Origin: an uncultured Lachnospiraceae bacterium
GTDB lineage: Bacteria; Bacillota; Clostridia; Lachnospirales; Lachnospiraceae
Length of the DNA stretch: 23,121 bases
NCBI GenBank assembly: GCA_902782715.1
Contig: CACZOG010000173.1
Location: 1-23,121, forward strand
Direction: 5' to 3'
Under the pieces are notes generated by a model. The model saw nothing but the letters and a program-made list of their open reading frames with translations, had not been told where the DNA came from and searched no databases. The position numbers and the translations under genes are program-made. This document shows, one piece after another, positions 8,418-16,296 of the stretch. Each line of letters starts with the position of its first letter. The first letter of the stretch is position 1.

Positions 8418-9653
8418 TCAGAGAATTACGATCTCTCTTGAGAATTCGGATACTGTAGGCACATTGTACTTTTCGGAAACTATCGTATCGTAGATATGTG
8501 CAGCCTGAATATCTGTTTCGAGCATTTCCATTCCGATGGGAGTTAACTGATGTCTGGCATCGGCTAATTTCGAAATGATGGGAATACTTGAATTTGCTTT
8601 TAATGCGGAAAGTACTTCATCGGAAGATTTCTTGAAACCAAGTATTCTTGCGTAGAAGATATATCCGTTTTCTTTGTAATTCTTCATTGAATCTTTCTTG
8701 ATATTCAGAAGGATATGAAGAAGATTTCTTGCAACTCTTACATATGTGATATCTTTACTCTTTAAGAGTTCGCAGAACTGAGAGTAGGATTCGTATTTGT
8801 TAAGGTTCTTGATGATCTTATCCGAGAAGCTTGGAGAAATATCAAGATATTCTTCATAGCCTTTTCCTTCATCAAGCAGGAGTTTGTACTTAAGGATCGA
8901 AGATATATCGGAATTAAGTACGGGGAAAGACTTGTCATATTTTTCTTCAAGGATCTTATATACGTGGAAAGGAACCTGTGAACGAATTCTGTCAAGCTTG
9001 CCTGTCTCTTCCAAAGAAGAACGGATGGCAAGAGATGAACAGATGGGATTATCCATCATTCTGTCATGATATCCGGCACCGATCCTTAAATTTGTAATGG
9101 GAATGATATTGGACTCGAACTGTTTTAAGGCTCTGATATATTCAAATCCTAAAATATTGTTAGGATAATTCATAGCCTCTACATGCTCATAAGAGTTGGG
9201 AATAGCTTCTTCAACGGCTCTTACTCGGGCCATGGGATATGACATTCCCTCTTTTACGAGTGTATGAATAATATCAGAAAGCTCGGATTTTCTTTTATTT
9301 AACACATCAGCGATATCGGTGAGGATCTTAATATCGCCGCATTCGGAACCGAATACAAGATAATCTACGATACCGATCTTGTTTATTAAGTTAACTGCGC
9401 CTGATGCAAAATATTCGGCAGAAGAGCATGAATAATAAAGCGGGAGTTCGAATACCAGATCTGCGCCCGCATTTAAAGCCATTCTTGTTCTTTCATATTT
9501 GTCGATTACTGCCGGAACTCCTCTTTGCGTGAAATCACCGCTCATGATAACGATGACGAAATCGGCACCTGTTAACTGTTTAGCTCTTTTTATCTGAAAC
9601 TCGTGCCCATTATGCAAAGGATTGTATTCGGCAATGATTGCAGCAACTTTCAT
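8418..9653 (-). CDS. tmcAL: tRNA(Met) cytidine acetate ligase TmcAL (YlbM family)
   Basis: A 411-residue protein of the YlbM nucleotidyltransferase family. In Bacillus subtilis, TmcAL uses ATP and acetate to form N4-acetylcytidine at the wobble position of elongator tRNA(Met). The N-terminus shows the nucleotidyltransferase signature IIAEYNPLHNGH (His14, His17), followed by VIVIMSGDFTQRG, DLVFELP and YLVFGSECGD, all family hallmarks. The C-terminal part (KLADARHQLTPIGMEMLETDIQAAHIYD; here only parts are diagnostic) also fits. GAGGAA upstream of the ATG overlaps the end of the preceding gene, whose stop is six bases away, so the two are probably one operon. Length is normal for the family. Confidence 0.93.
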   Translation of the reverse strand: MKVAAIIAEYNPLHNGHEFQIKRAKQLTGADFVIVIMSGDFTQRGVPAVIDKYERTRMALNAGADLVFELPLYYSCSSAEYFASGAVNLINKIGIVDYLVFGSECGDIKILTDIADVLNKRKSELSDIIHTLVKEGMSYPMARVRAVEEAIPNSYEHVEAMNYPNNILGFEYIRALKQFESNIIPITNLRIGAGYHDRMMDNPICSSLAIRSSLEETGKLDRIRSQVPFHVYKILEEKYDKSFPVLNSDISSILKYKLLLDEGKGYEEYLDISPSFSDKIIKNLNKYESYSQFCELLKSKDITYVRVARNLLHILLNIKKDSMKNYKENGYIFYARILGFKKSSDEVLSALKANSSIPIISKLADARHQLTPIGMEMLETDIQAAHIYDTIVSEKYNVPTVSEFSREIVIL

Positions 9654-9659
9654 TGAAGT

Positions 9660-9986
9660 TTATTCCTCAATTATCTCATCAAATTCCTGTGTATCAAGCC
9701 ATTCGTCGAAAGCGTCGGCAACGGCTTCGTAAACATCATCTTCATCAATATATGTCAATTCGGGTTCTTCGTTAACGTCATCAGGATTTTCTTTGTATCC
9801 GTAGAACCATACTTCTCCGAAAATATCATCTTCTTCATCAACCATGGGAAGAAGAGCGATATAATCTTTACCTGCAACCTCTAAGATTGTAACTATCTCA
9901 CATGTTACGTTTCTTCCGTCATCAAGTTCGAGATCGACGGTCATATCTTCTTCGGGTATTTCGTTTAATTTATTTTTGATTTCCAT
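9660..9986 (-). CDS. DUF1292 family acidic small protein
   Basis: A 108-residue, strongly acidic protein. The core DMTVDLELDDGRNVTCEIV, then EVAGKDYIALLPM and a VWFYGY segment, is the DUF1292 (YrzB-like) pattern of small beta-rich Firmicutes proteins of unknown function. The start is placed at 9986 because GGAGG lies five to nine bases upstream of this ATG. A longer reading frame reaching 10022 has no ribosome site and begins inside the promoter. The C-terminal half is rich in Asp and Glu (VNEEPELTYIDEDD to FDEIIEE). It is the first gene of a probable two-gene operon with tmcAL. Confidence 0.88.
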   Translation of the reverse strand: MEIKNKLNEIPEEDMTVDLELDDGRNVTCEIVTILEVAGKDYIALLPMVDEEDDIFGEVWFYGYKENPDDVNEEPELTYIDEDDVYEAVADAFDEWLDTQEFDEIIEE

Positions 9987-9990
9987 ATAA

Positions 9991-9996
9991 TCCTCC
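9991..9996 (-). promoter_or_regulatory. Strong ribosome binding site of the DUF1292 gene
   Basis: GGAGGA on the minus strand lies four bases before the ATG at 9986. It decides against the longer frame that starts at 10022. Confidence 0.75.
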
Positions 9997-10012
9997 GTAA
10001 AAAAACAAATAT

Positions 10013-10040
10013 ATTTTAACATACTTTAAAAAATTTACAA
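10013..10040 (-). promoter_or_regulatory. Probable promoter of DUF1292-tmcAL operon
   Basis: On the minus strand -35 TTGTAA (10040-10035) is followed after 16 bases by -10 TAAAAT (10018-10013), with TGT directly before it as an extended -10. It lies about 27 bases upstream of the chosen start. Confidence 0.5.
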
Positions 10041-10053
10041 ATATGTTTATAAT
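10025..10053 (+). promoter_or_regulatory. Possible promoter of the 10105 gene
   Basis: A perfect -10 hexamer TATAAT (10048-10053) lies 17 bases after a poor -35 TTTAAA (10025-10030). It overlaps the divergent minus-strand promoter, so the two would compete. The surrounding DNA is very AT-rich, which makes chance matches likely. Confidence 0.4.
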
Positions 10054-10104
10054 ATTATAGTAATTTTATTAGAATGGCTGATTATGTGAATTGGGAGATT
10101 TAAG

Positions 10105-10530
10105 ATGTCCGAGTTTGAAATAAGTCAATTTATGAAAAAATTAAGCGGCTTTATGGTAGTCAGTTTTGTACTCTGGATAGTCATTGTGGTAATGCAGTTT
10201 TTTATCGGAATATTTACCGTTGTATTTTTCGGCTACGGTGTAGGTACACTGATCCTTATGGTTTATAACCTGATAGGCTGCATTAAGTATTACAAGAACA
10301 TAAATGTTATCAAGAATTTTTCGACAAAAAGTGAAGCTGCCGGCTGCGTTGCATATTTTGAGAAGTCCATTCCCATGTGCTGGATCTTCATGTTTTTAAA
10401 TCTTTTCCTTGGCGGCTTTATCGGCTTTATCGGAAATCTCTATGATCTGATCCTTGCATACTATGTAAAAAGTAAAAAGGGCGAACTGTTAATGCCCGTT
10501 TCTGATCCGATAATACATGATGTTTACTAA
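10105..10530 (+). CDS. Unknown small multi-pass membrane protein
   Basis: A 141-residue protein I do not recognise. The N-terminus (residues 1-12) is short and hydrophilic. Two hydrophobic segments follow (about 13-35 and 38-60), then a basic loop with a KYYKNINVIKNFSTKSEA stretch, and one or two further membrane segments (about 88-122). It ends in a short hydrophilic tail. GGGAG is seven bases before the ATG. The next gene, the debranching-enzyme-like protein, starts 12 bases after its stop with its own ribosome site, so they are likely co-transcribed. No catalytic or transporter motif is visible. Confidence 0.75.
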   Translation: MSEFEISQFMKKLSGFMVVSFVLWIVIVVMQFFIGIFTVVFFGYGVGTLILMVYNLIGCIKYYKNINVIKNFSTKSEAAGCVAYFEKSIPMCWIFMFLNLFLGGFIGFIGNLYDLILAYYVKSKKGELLMPVSDPIIHDVY

Positions 10531-10542
10531 CAGAGGAATCAT

Positions 10543-12402
10543 ATGATTGGATATAAGGTAGAAAAAGGAAGACCGTACCCCATGGGTGCTTCGCTTGTAA
10601 AAGACGGAGTTGCTTTCAGCATGTCTTCCGATTCTGACAATTGCGGCCTGATACTTAAAAACAAAACTACTAAAGAGATCATCAGAATTCCTTTTAGTAA
10701 AGAATACAGATACGGAAACGTTTATTCGGTCGACGTAAAATACATCGATCCTAAAAAGTTCTTTTATCGTTTTTACAAAGACGGCAAGGAATTTGCAGAT
10801 CCTTTTTCGCATCTTTTATCAGGCAATGAGAAATTCGGTGTTAAAAAGGATTATGAGCTTTATTCTGCGATTCCCGACGATAAGGAATTTGACTGGAAAG
10901 ATGATTCTTATCCGCTGATCCCTTTTGAGGAAAGCATTGTTTATCTTCTTCATGTAAGAGGTTTTACTGCACACTCTTCGAGCAAAGTTACTTCAAAAGG
11001 AACAATTCAGGGTATAGTTCAGAAGATCGATTATCTAAAAGAACTGGGCGTAACTTCACTTGAGTTGATGCCTTCATACGAATTTGAAGAGTATACAAAG
11101 CCTGAGAGCGTTACGATCAATTCTCCCGAAGATTTTAACAGGGACTTTTCGAAAGTTAATTACTGGGGTTTTAAAGAAGGATTTTATTTTGCACCCAAGG
11201 CTTCGTACTGTGCGACCAAAGATCCCGTAAACGAATATAAGGAATTCGTAAGAACCCTTCATAAGAACAATCTTGAGATCATAATGCAGTTTTATTTCCC
11301 TGATTGGATCGAAGAGTATAAGATATACGAGATCCTTCGTTTCTGGAAGATAAATTATCATATAGACGGATTCCATCTTAAAGGAAATAAAATACCGTTT
11401 TCTTTTATAGCTAAAGATCCTGTTTTCGGAGATACCAAACTCTTTTATGATTATGTTCCCGAAAATGAGATATACGATGCTGCATTTGTTCCAAAAGCAA
11501 AGAATCTATGCAATTATTCCGATGCATTTATGTATCAGATGAGAAAAGTCTTAAAAGGCGATGAAGATACTCTTAAGGACCTTATCTATTTTACGAGATT
11601 TTCACCCGAAAAGAGTGCGGTCGTAAATTTCATTACCAATTATTACGGATTTACGCTTAATGATCTTGTTTCTTATGACAGAAAGCATAATGACGATAAC
11701 GGTGAAAAGAATGCCGACGGATGTGATTACAATTTCTCATGGAACTGCGGAATAGAAGGCAAAACCAAGAAAGCTTCCATTGTCAAACTCAGAAAGAGGA
11801 TGATGAAGAATGCCCTTTTCCTGGTATTTTCTTCAAAGGGAGTGCCTTTGATATTTGCAGGTGATGAGATCTGCAATTCTCAGAACGGAAACAACAATCC
11901 GTACTGCCAGGATAATTCAATATCGTACATCAACTGGAATTTAAATGAAGATTCTAAGGAGATGCTTGAATTTACAAAAAGTCTTATAGAGTTCAGAAAG
12001 AAGAATTTAAGTTCGATCTTAAATCGCGAATTCTCCATGCTCGACAGATCCGGAACAGGTTTCCCCGATCTTTCATATCATTCCGATGAAGCATGGAAAG
12101 CAGACCTTGCCACATATAACAGACATCTGGGAATCATGTATTCCGATGTCTCCAAAGACACAGGAAAGATCACGCTTTATTATCTGGCTTATAATTTCTA
12201 CTGGAAAGATATTACGTTTTCGCTTCCGTATCTTCCCAAAGAAGCAAAATGGGATCTGATCTTTAATACCGGAAATACAGAAAAGACAGCGGTTAAAAAA
12301 GAAGAAGCATCCAACGGCGAGAAATTTGAGATCGAATCAAGATCCTGTGCCGTATTTAAGGTTGAATTCGATAAAAGCATTTTAAAAACAAAAAATAAAT
12401 AA
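10543..12402 (+). CDS. GH13 glycogen-debranching-like protein lacking all catalytic residues (pseudoenzyme)
   Basis: A 619-residue intact protein clearly related to glycogen debranching enzyme/isoamylase (GlgX-type GH13). Residues about 10-95 look like the CBM48 module (YPMGAS, DGVAFSM, FADPF). The barrel keeps YLLHVRGFTAHSS, YLKELGVTSLELMPSYEF, GFTLNDLVSYDRKHN, CDYNFSWNCGIEG and IFAGDEICNSQNGNNNPYC. The four conserved catalytic regions are altered. Region I, normally DVVYNH, reads QFYFPD (Gln249). Region II, normally GFRFD, reads GFHLK, with Lys280 at the nucleophile. Region III, normally AEPWD, reads YDYVP, with Asp303 at the acid. Region IV, normally HDGFTL, reads YYGFTL (Tyr367, Tyr368). 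The stretch between regions II and III is also shortened. It should not hydrolyse glycans, but could still bind glycogen or a partner. AGAGGA precedes the ATG. Confidence 0.85.
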   Translation: MIGYKVEKGRPYPMGASLVKDGVAFSMSSDSDNCGLILKNKTTKEIIRIPFSKEYRYGNVYSVDVKYIDPKKFFYRFYKDGKEFADPFSHLLSGNEKFGVKKDYELYSAIPDDKEFDWKDDSYPLIPFEESIVYLLHVRGFTAHSSSKVTSKGTIQGIVQKIDYLKELGVTSLELMPSYEFEEYTKPESVTINSPEDFNRDFSKVNYWGFKEGFYFAPKASYCATKDPVNEYKEFVRTLHKNNLEIIMQFYFPDWIEEYKIYEILRFWKINYHIDGFHLKGNKIPFSFIAKDPVFGDTKLFYDYVPENEIYDAAFVPKAKNLCNYSDAFMYQMRKVLKGDEDTLKDLIYFTRFSPEKSAVVNFITNYYGFTLNDLVSYDRKHNDDNGEKNADGCDYNFSWNCGIEGKTKKASIVKLRKRMMKNALFLVFSSKGVPLIFAGDEICNSQNGNNNPYCQDNSISYINWNLNEDSKEMLEFTKSLIEFRKKNLSSILNREFSMLDRSGTGFPDLSYHSDEAWKADLATYNRHLGIMYSDVSKDTGKITLYYLAYNFYWKDITFSLPYLPKEAKWDLIFNTGNTEKTAVKKEEASNGEKFEIESRSCAVFKVEFDKSILKTKNK

Positions 12403-12424
12403 CATAAAGGATTGGATTTGAAAA

Positions 12425-13429
12425 ATGATTGACAACAAAAAAGTATTGTTTTCCGGAATGCAGGCAACCGGAAATCTGACACTCGGTAACTACCTCGGAG
12501 CTTTAAAGAACTGGGTAAAACTTTCTGACGAATACGAATGTTTTTATTCCGTAGTTGATATGCATTCCATTACAGTCAGACAGGATCCCGCAGATTTCAG
12601 ACAGAAGGCAAAGAATCTTCTTGCTTTATATATCGCAGCCGGACTCGATCCTCAGAAGAACTGTATTTATTATCAGTCCCATGTTTCGGGACATGCCGAG
12701 CTTGCATGGATATTAAACTGCTTTACTTATATGGGCGAGCTTAACAGAATGACACAGTTTAAAGATAAGTCGGCAAAGCATGCAGACAATATTAACGCAG
12801 GTCTTTTTACATATCCCGTACTTATGGCTGCAGACATTCTTTTATATCAGACAGACGTTGTACCAGTAGGTATCGATCAGTTACAGCACCTTGAGCTTAC
12901 AAGAGATATCGCACAGAGATTCAACTCTATATACGGTGATGTATTTACGATTCCCGAACCTTTTATAGGAAAGACGGGAGCAAAGATCATGTCTTTGCAG
13001 GATCCTTTAAAGAAGATGTCCAAATCCGATGAGAATCCCAATGCATCCATTTACTTAACTGATGACAGAGATACGATCATCAGGAAGTTTAAAAGAGCTG
13101 TAACGGATTCTGAAGCTGTGATAAAGCACAGAGAAGAGCAGCCCGGTGTTTCTAACCTTATCGAGATCTATTCTGCGTGTACAGGAAAAACATTTGAAGA
13201 AGTAGAAAAAGAATTCGACGGAAAAGGCTATGGTGATTTCAAACTTGCTGTAGGCGAAACGGTTGCCGATATCCTTTCACCTTTGCAGGCAAGACATTCC
13301 GATATTCTTAAAGACAAGGCTTATCTTGACGGTATCGTTAAGGAGAATGCCGAAAAGGCTCAGTACTTCTCGAACAAGACATTAAGAAAAGTTCAGAAAA
13401 AAGTCGGATTTAACGAGAAAATCAGATAA
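12425..13429 (+). CDS. trpS: Tryptophanyl-tRNA synthetase
   Basis: A 334-residue class I aminoacyl-tRNA synthetase that charges tRNA(Trp). The HIGH-type signature is TGNLTLGNY near residue 15, and the second signature KMSKS is at residues 197-201. SVVDMHSIT, LMAADILLYQ and VPVGIDQLQHLELTRDIA are typical TrpRS segments. Length is normal. It starts only 22 bases after the GH13-like gene behind a weak site (GGAT). There is no room for a T-box leader, so if it is T-box controlled the element is not here. A strong hairpin follows 47 bases after its stop. Confidence 0.96.
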   Translation: MIDNKKVLFSGMQATGNLTLGNYLGALKNWVKLSDEYECFYSVVDMHSITVRQDPADFRQKAKNLLALYIAAGLDPQKNCIYYQSHVSGHAELAWILNCFTYMGELNRMTQFKDKSAKHADNINAGLFTYPVLMAADILLYQTDVVPVGIDQLQHLELTRDIAQRFNSIYGDVFTIPEPFIGKTGAKIMSLQDPLKKMSKSDENPNASIYLTDDRDTIIRKFKRAVTDSEAVIKHREEQPGVSNLIEIYSACTGKTFEEVEKEFDGKGYGDFKLAVGETVADILSPLQARHSDILKDKAYLDGIVKENAEKAQYFSNKTLRKVQKKVGFNEKIR

Positions 13430-13452
13430 TTCGCATATTTTTAAAATAATTG

Positions 13453-13480
13453 TTGATATTAGAAATTTTTATGATATATT
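13453..13480 (+). promoter_or_regulatory. Probable potD promoter, overlapping the trpS terminator stem
   Basis: -35 TTGATA (13453-13458), a 16-base spacer and -10 TATATT (13475-13480), preceded by TGA to give an extended -10. Transcription would start near 13487, which lies inside the left arm of the terminator hairpin that follows. Confidence 0.5.
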
Positions 13481-13519
13481 AGATTTTGATGTTTTTTCAT
13501 CAGAATCTAATATTTTTTT
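13477..13519 (+). terminator. Intrinsic terminator between trpS and potD
   Basis: A 15-base-pair stem (13477-13491 with 13498-13512) pairs completely apart from one G-U. The loop is six T, and seven T follow directly (13513-13519). It should end transcripts coming from trpS. The potD ribosome binding site AGGAGG begins only three bases later. Confidence 0.8.
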
Positions 13520-13540
13520 ACAGGAGGAAAAGAAAAAGAA

Positions 13541-14593
13541 TTGAAAAAAGTGTTTTTGTTTGGTTTACTTGCAACTTTAACAATGTTACCTTTGTTTGGT
13601 TGTGGCAAGGCTTATGAAAACGGTGAAGTCTATGTCTATAACTGGGGAGAGTATATCGATCCTGATGTCATAGAGATGTTTGAAAAAGACTGTAAGATCA
13701 AGGTCATTTATGATGAATTCGAAACAAACGAAATGATGTATCCCAAGGTTGAAGCAGGCGCCGTTAAGTACGATGTCGTATGTCCTTCGGACTACATGAT
13801 TAAGAAAATGATAGATAACGATATGCTCGCAGAGCTTAATTGGGACAATATCCCCAATTCAAAGAATATCGGTGCACAGTACTTTGAAACAAGTAAAGAA
13901 TTCGATCCCGAGAACAAATATTCAGTACCTTACTGCTGGGGAACCGTAGGTATCCTTTATAACGAGACTATGGTTGATGAGCCCATTACAAAATGGGAAC
14001 AGCTCTGGGATCCTAAATATAAAAATCAGATCCTGATGCAGAATTCCGTAAGAGATGCTTTCATGGTTGCTCTTAAGTTAAACGGATATTCAATGAACAC
14101 TACAAATATTGATGAGCTTCAGGTTGCAAAGCAGTCCCTTCTTGATCAGAAGCCTCTTGTTCAGGCTTACGTAGTTGATCAGGTTAGAGATAAGATGATC
14201 GGTAATGAAGCAGCTATCGGTGTTATCTATTCCGGTGAAGCTATCTACACACAGAGAGAAAATCCCAACCTCGTTTATGTGATTCCCGAAGAAGGAACAA
14301 ATGTATGGATCGACTCCTGGGTAGTCCTTAAGGATGCAAAGAACAAAGAGAATGCAGAGAAATTCATTGATTATATGTGCAAGCCCGAGATCGCTTTAAA
14401 GAACTTTGATTTCATCACATATTCAACACCCAATGATGCTGCAAGAGCTTTGATCGAGGATGAGGATATCAGAAATTCCGAGATAGCATTCCCCGATCTT
14501 TCTCAGTACGACAATCTTGAAACTTACTTCTATCTTGGCGAAGACGGCGATGAACTTTACAACGATCTCTGGAAGGAAGTTAAGTCTGAGTAA
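13541..14593 (+). CDS. potD: Spermidine/putrescine ABC transporter substrate-binding lipoprotein
   Basis: A 350-residue periplasmic-type binding protein of the PotD/PotF family, which captures polyamines outside the membrane for the PotABC permease. It starts with TTG. AGGAGG lies 13 bases upstream, a long spacing, but no nearer in-frame start exists. A lipoprotein signal peptide ends in LFGC, with Cys21 as the predicted lipid anchor. VYVYNWGEYIDPDVIEMFEK, YDVVCPSDYMIKKM and the ligand-pocket segments near NSVRDAF and VWIDSW match the family. Compared with Escherichia coli PotD as I remember it, DAREVF reads SVRDAF, so an acidic ligand contact may be changed and substrate preference is uncertain. 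It converges on the potABC operon instead of belonging to it. Confidence 0.92.
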   Translation: MKKVFLFGLLATLTMLPLFGCGKAYENGEVYVYNWGEYIDPDVIEMFEKDCKIKVIYDEFETNEMMYPKVEAGAVKYDVVCPSDYMIKKMIDNDMLAELNWDNIPNSKNIGAQYFETSKEFDPENKYSVPYCWGTVGILYNETMVDEPITKWEQLWDPKYKNQILMQNSVRDAFMVALKLNGYSMNTTNIDELQVAKQSLLDQKPLVQAYVVDQVRDKMIGNEAAIGVIYSGEAIYTQRENPNLVYVIPEEGTNVWIDSWVVLKDAKNKENAEKFIDYMCKPEIALKNFDFITYSTPNDAARALIEDEDIRNSEIAFPDLSQYDNLETYFYLGEDGDELYNDLWKEVKSE

Positions 14594-14622
14594 TTTCATA
14601 TAAACTTTAACTTAAAAGATAA

Positions 14623-14652
14623 AAAAACCGGCCTTATTTTAGGTCGGTTTTT
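14623..14652. terminator. Bidirectional terminator between potD and potC
   Basis: AAAAACCGGCC (14623-14633) pairs with GGTCGGTTTTT (14642-14652) with a single G-U, around an eight-base loop. The A and T runs provide a U-tract in both directions, fitting its place between two convergent genes. Confidence 0.85.
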
Positions 14653-14683
14653 ATTATCGCAATTTTTTCTGATCAATTGATCA

Positions 14684-15475
14684 TTATCCTTTCTTTTCGG
14701 CTTTGGTTTTCCTGCCTGCATTGGGCAGGAGATTTACCAGGATAAGCAATACCAGCACGGATACGAATATGATCGATGACAATGCGTACATTTTAGGATC
14801 GATACCTTTTCTTACCTGAGAATAGATCTTGGTTGAAAGTGTATCAACGCCTGCACCCTTGGTAAAGTGAGTGATGATAAAATCATCGATACTCATTGTA
14901 AATGCCATCAGCAATCCGGAGAAAACACCCGGAAGTATATCGGGAAATACAACTTTCATAAAAGCTTTAAAAGGCGATGCACCAAGGTCCATTGCGGCTT
15001 CGTATGATGAAGGATTAAGCTGTTTTATTCTCGGCATAACACTCAGTATTACGTATGGAATATTAAATGTTATATGTGCCAGAAGAATAGTCGTGAAGCC
15101 AAACTTAACTTTAAAGAAGATAAAGAGAAGCATTAATGAAATACCTGTTACGATCTCCGCATTAAGCATAGGAATGTTTGTAATACCGAGTACAAGCGTT
15201 CTCATTCCTTTTTTGAAACTCATTATCGCTATGGCAGCGATCGTTCCGATAAATGTGGCGATCAAAGATGAGAGGAGAGCGAGCATTAATGTTGTAAACA
15301 AAGCCTCCATGATATCCGAATCGGATAAAAGTTTCGCGTACCATTTAAATGTAAATCCGCCCCATTTGGATCTTGATTTTGATTCGTTAAATGAAAGAAC
15401 GATCAAAACGGCCATCGGTGCATAAAGGAATAAGAATATTAAAACGATGTAGATTTTCTTTAATATATTGCTCAT
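14684..15475 (-). CDS. potC: Polyamine ABC transporter permease PotC
   Basis: A 263-residue inner-membrane permease with about six transmembrane segments, one of the two channel subunits of the spermidine/putrescine importer. The cytoplasmic coupling (EAA) motif that contacts PotA reads YEAAMDLGASPFKAFMKVV. A SIDDFIITHFTKG segment after it is typical of PotC. The basic C-terminus (GRKTKAEKKG) is cytoplasmic. Its ATG overlaps the potB stop by one base (TAATG), so it is translationally coupled. It is the last gene of the minus-strand operon and ends just before the shared terminator. Confidence 0.94.
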   Translation of the reverse strand: MSNILKKIYIVLIFLFLYAPMAVLIVLSFNESKSRSKWGGFTFKWYAKLLSDSDIMEALFTTLMLALLSSLIATFIGTIAAIAIMSFKKGMRTLVLGITNIPMLNAEIVTGISLMLLFIFFKVKFGFTTILLAHITFNIPYVILSVMPRIKQLNPSSYEAAMDLGASPFKAFMKVVFPDILPGVFSGLLMAFTMSIDDFIITHFTKGAGVDTLSTKIYSQVRKGIDPKMYALSSIIFVSVLVLLILVNLLPNAGRKTKAEKKG

Positions 15476-16296
15476 TACAATGCACTCCCTTCTCCGTCTT
15501 TATCGAAAACGGCGGATGCTATCATTGAAATGATAATGAATAACATCAGTACTATTGATAAACCCGAACCTAAATGCCAGTTTGAGTTAAGAGTAAATTC
15601 CTGTTCGATAACATTGCCGATAAGAAGGATCTTACTTCCGCCCAACAGGTCGGAAATAACGAATGTTGTGAGTGCAGGTACGAATACCATTGTTATACCC
15701 GAGATGATTCCGGGAACCGAAAGAGGAAGAGTAACTTTTAAGAAAGTCTGCACTTCGTTGGCTCCCAAGTCTCTTGCTGCATTTAAAAGGTTTCCGTCAA
15801 TCTTGCAAAGTACGTTGTATATCGGCAGAACCATAAAAGGCAGGAAGTTGTATATCATACCGAATACGATAGCATAGGGAGTGTTGATGATCTTTAATGT
15901 CGGCATATGCAGTAACTGTAAAATGGTATTGATAACGCCTTCGTTTTCAAGCAATGTCTGCCATGCAAGTGTTCTGAGTAAGAAGTTCATCCACATGGGA
16001 AGAACGAAAATAAGGATCATGAGTTTATTGTTTCCCTTATTCATGCTTGCTAAGATCATTGCAAGAGGGTAAGAGAGCAATAAACAGATAACCGTACTTA
16101 TCAAAGATAATAAAAGTGCGATTATAAGCGATTTAAAATGAACGGGTAATGTAATGCTTGCTACATTCGCAAATGTAAGTCTGCCTGATTTATCCGTTAA
16201 TCCGTAATAAAATACCATTATCAAAGGAATGATGATAAATCCGGCTGACCAGATAAGATACGGAAGAGAAAGCAGTTTGACAAATTTATTCTTCAA
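15475..16296 (-). CDS. potB: Polyamine ABC transporter permease PotB
   Basis: A 273-residue permease with about six membrane segments, partner of PotC. The EAA motif reads LLNAARDLGANEVQTFLKV, followed by LPLSVPGI. I place the start at the TTG at 16296 because AGGAGG (16311-16306) lies nine bases upstream of it. In-frame GTG at 16320 and ATG at 16314 have no ribosome site and would put the AGGAGG inside the coding region. With this start the gene overlaps the end of potA by 11 bases. The first segment LPYLIWSAGFIIIPLIMVFYYGLTD is characteristic of PotB-type permeases. Confidence 0.92.
   Translation of the reverse strand: MKNKFVKLLSLPYLIWSAGFIIIPLIMVFYYGLTDKSGRLTFANVASITLPVHFKSLIIALLLSLISTVICLLLSYPLAMILASMNKGNNKLMILIFVLPMWMNFLLRTLAWQTLLENEGVINTILQLLHMPTLKIINTPYAIVFGMIYNFLPFMVLPIYNVLCKIDGNLLNAARDLGANEVQTFLKVTLPLSVPGIISGITMVFVPALTTFVISDLLGGSKILLIGNVIEQEFTLNSNWHLGSGLSIVLMLFIIISMIASAVFDKDGEGSAL

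Noticed and set aside
12403..12424. T-box leader for trpS
   Set aside because: Only 22 bases separate trpS from the upstream gene, with no room for a T-box, and no T-box consensus was seen.
14871..15425. 184-codon open frame on the plus strand
   Set aside because: It lies wholly antisense to potC, has no ribosome site and shows no family features; potC has clear permease motifs.
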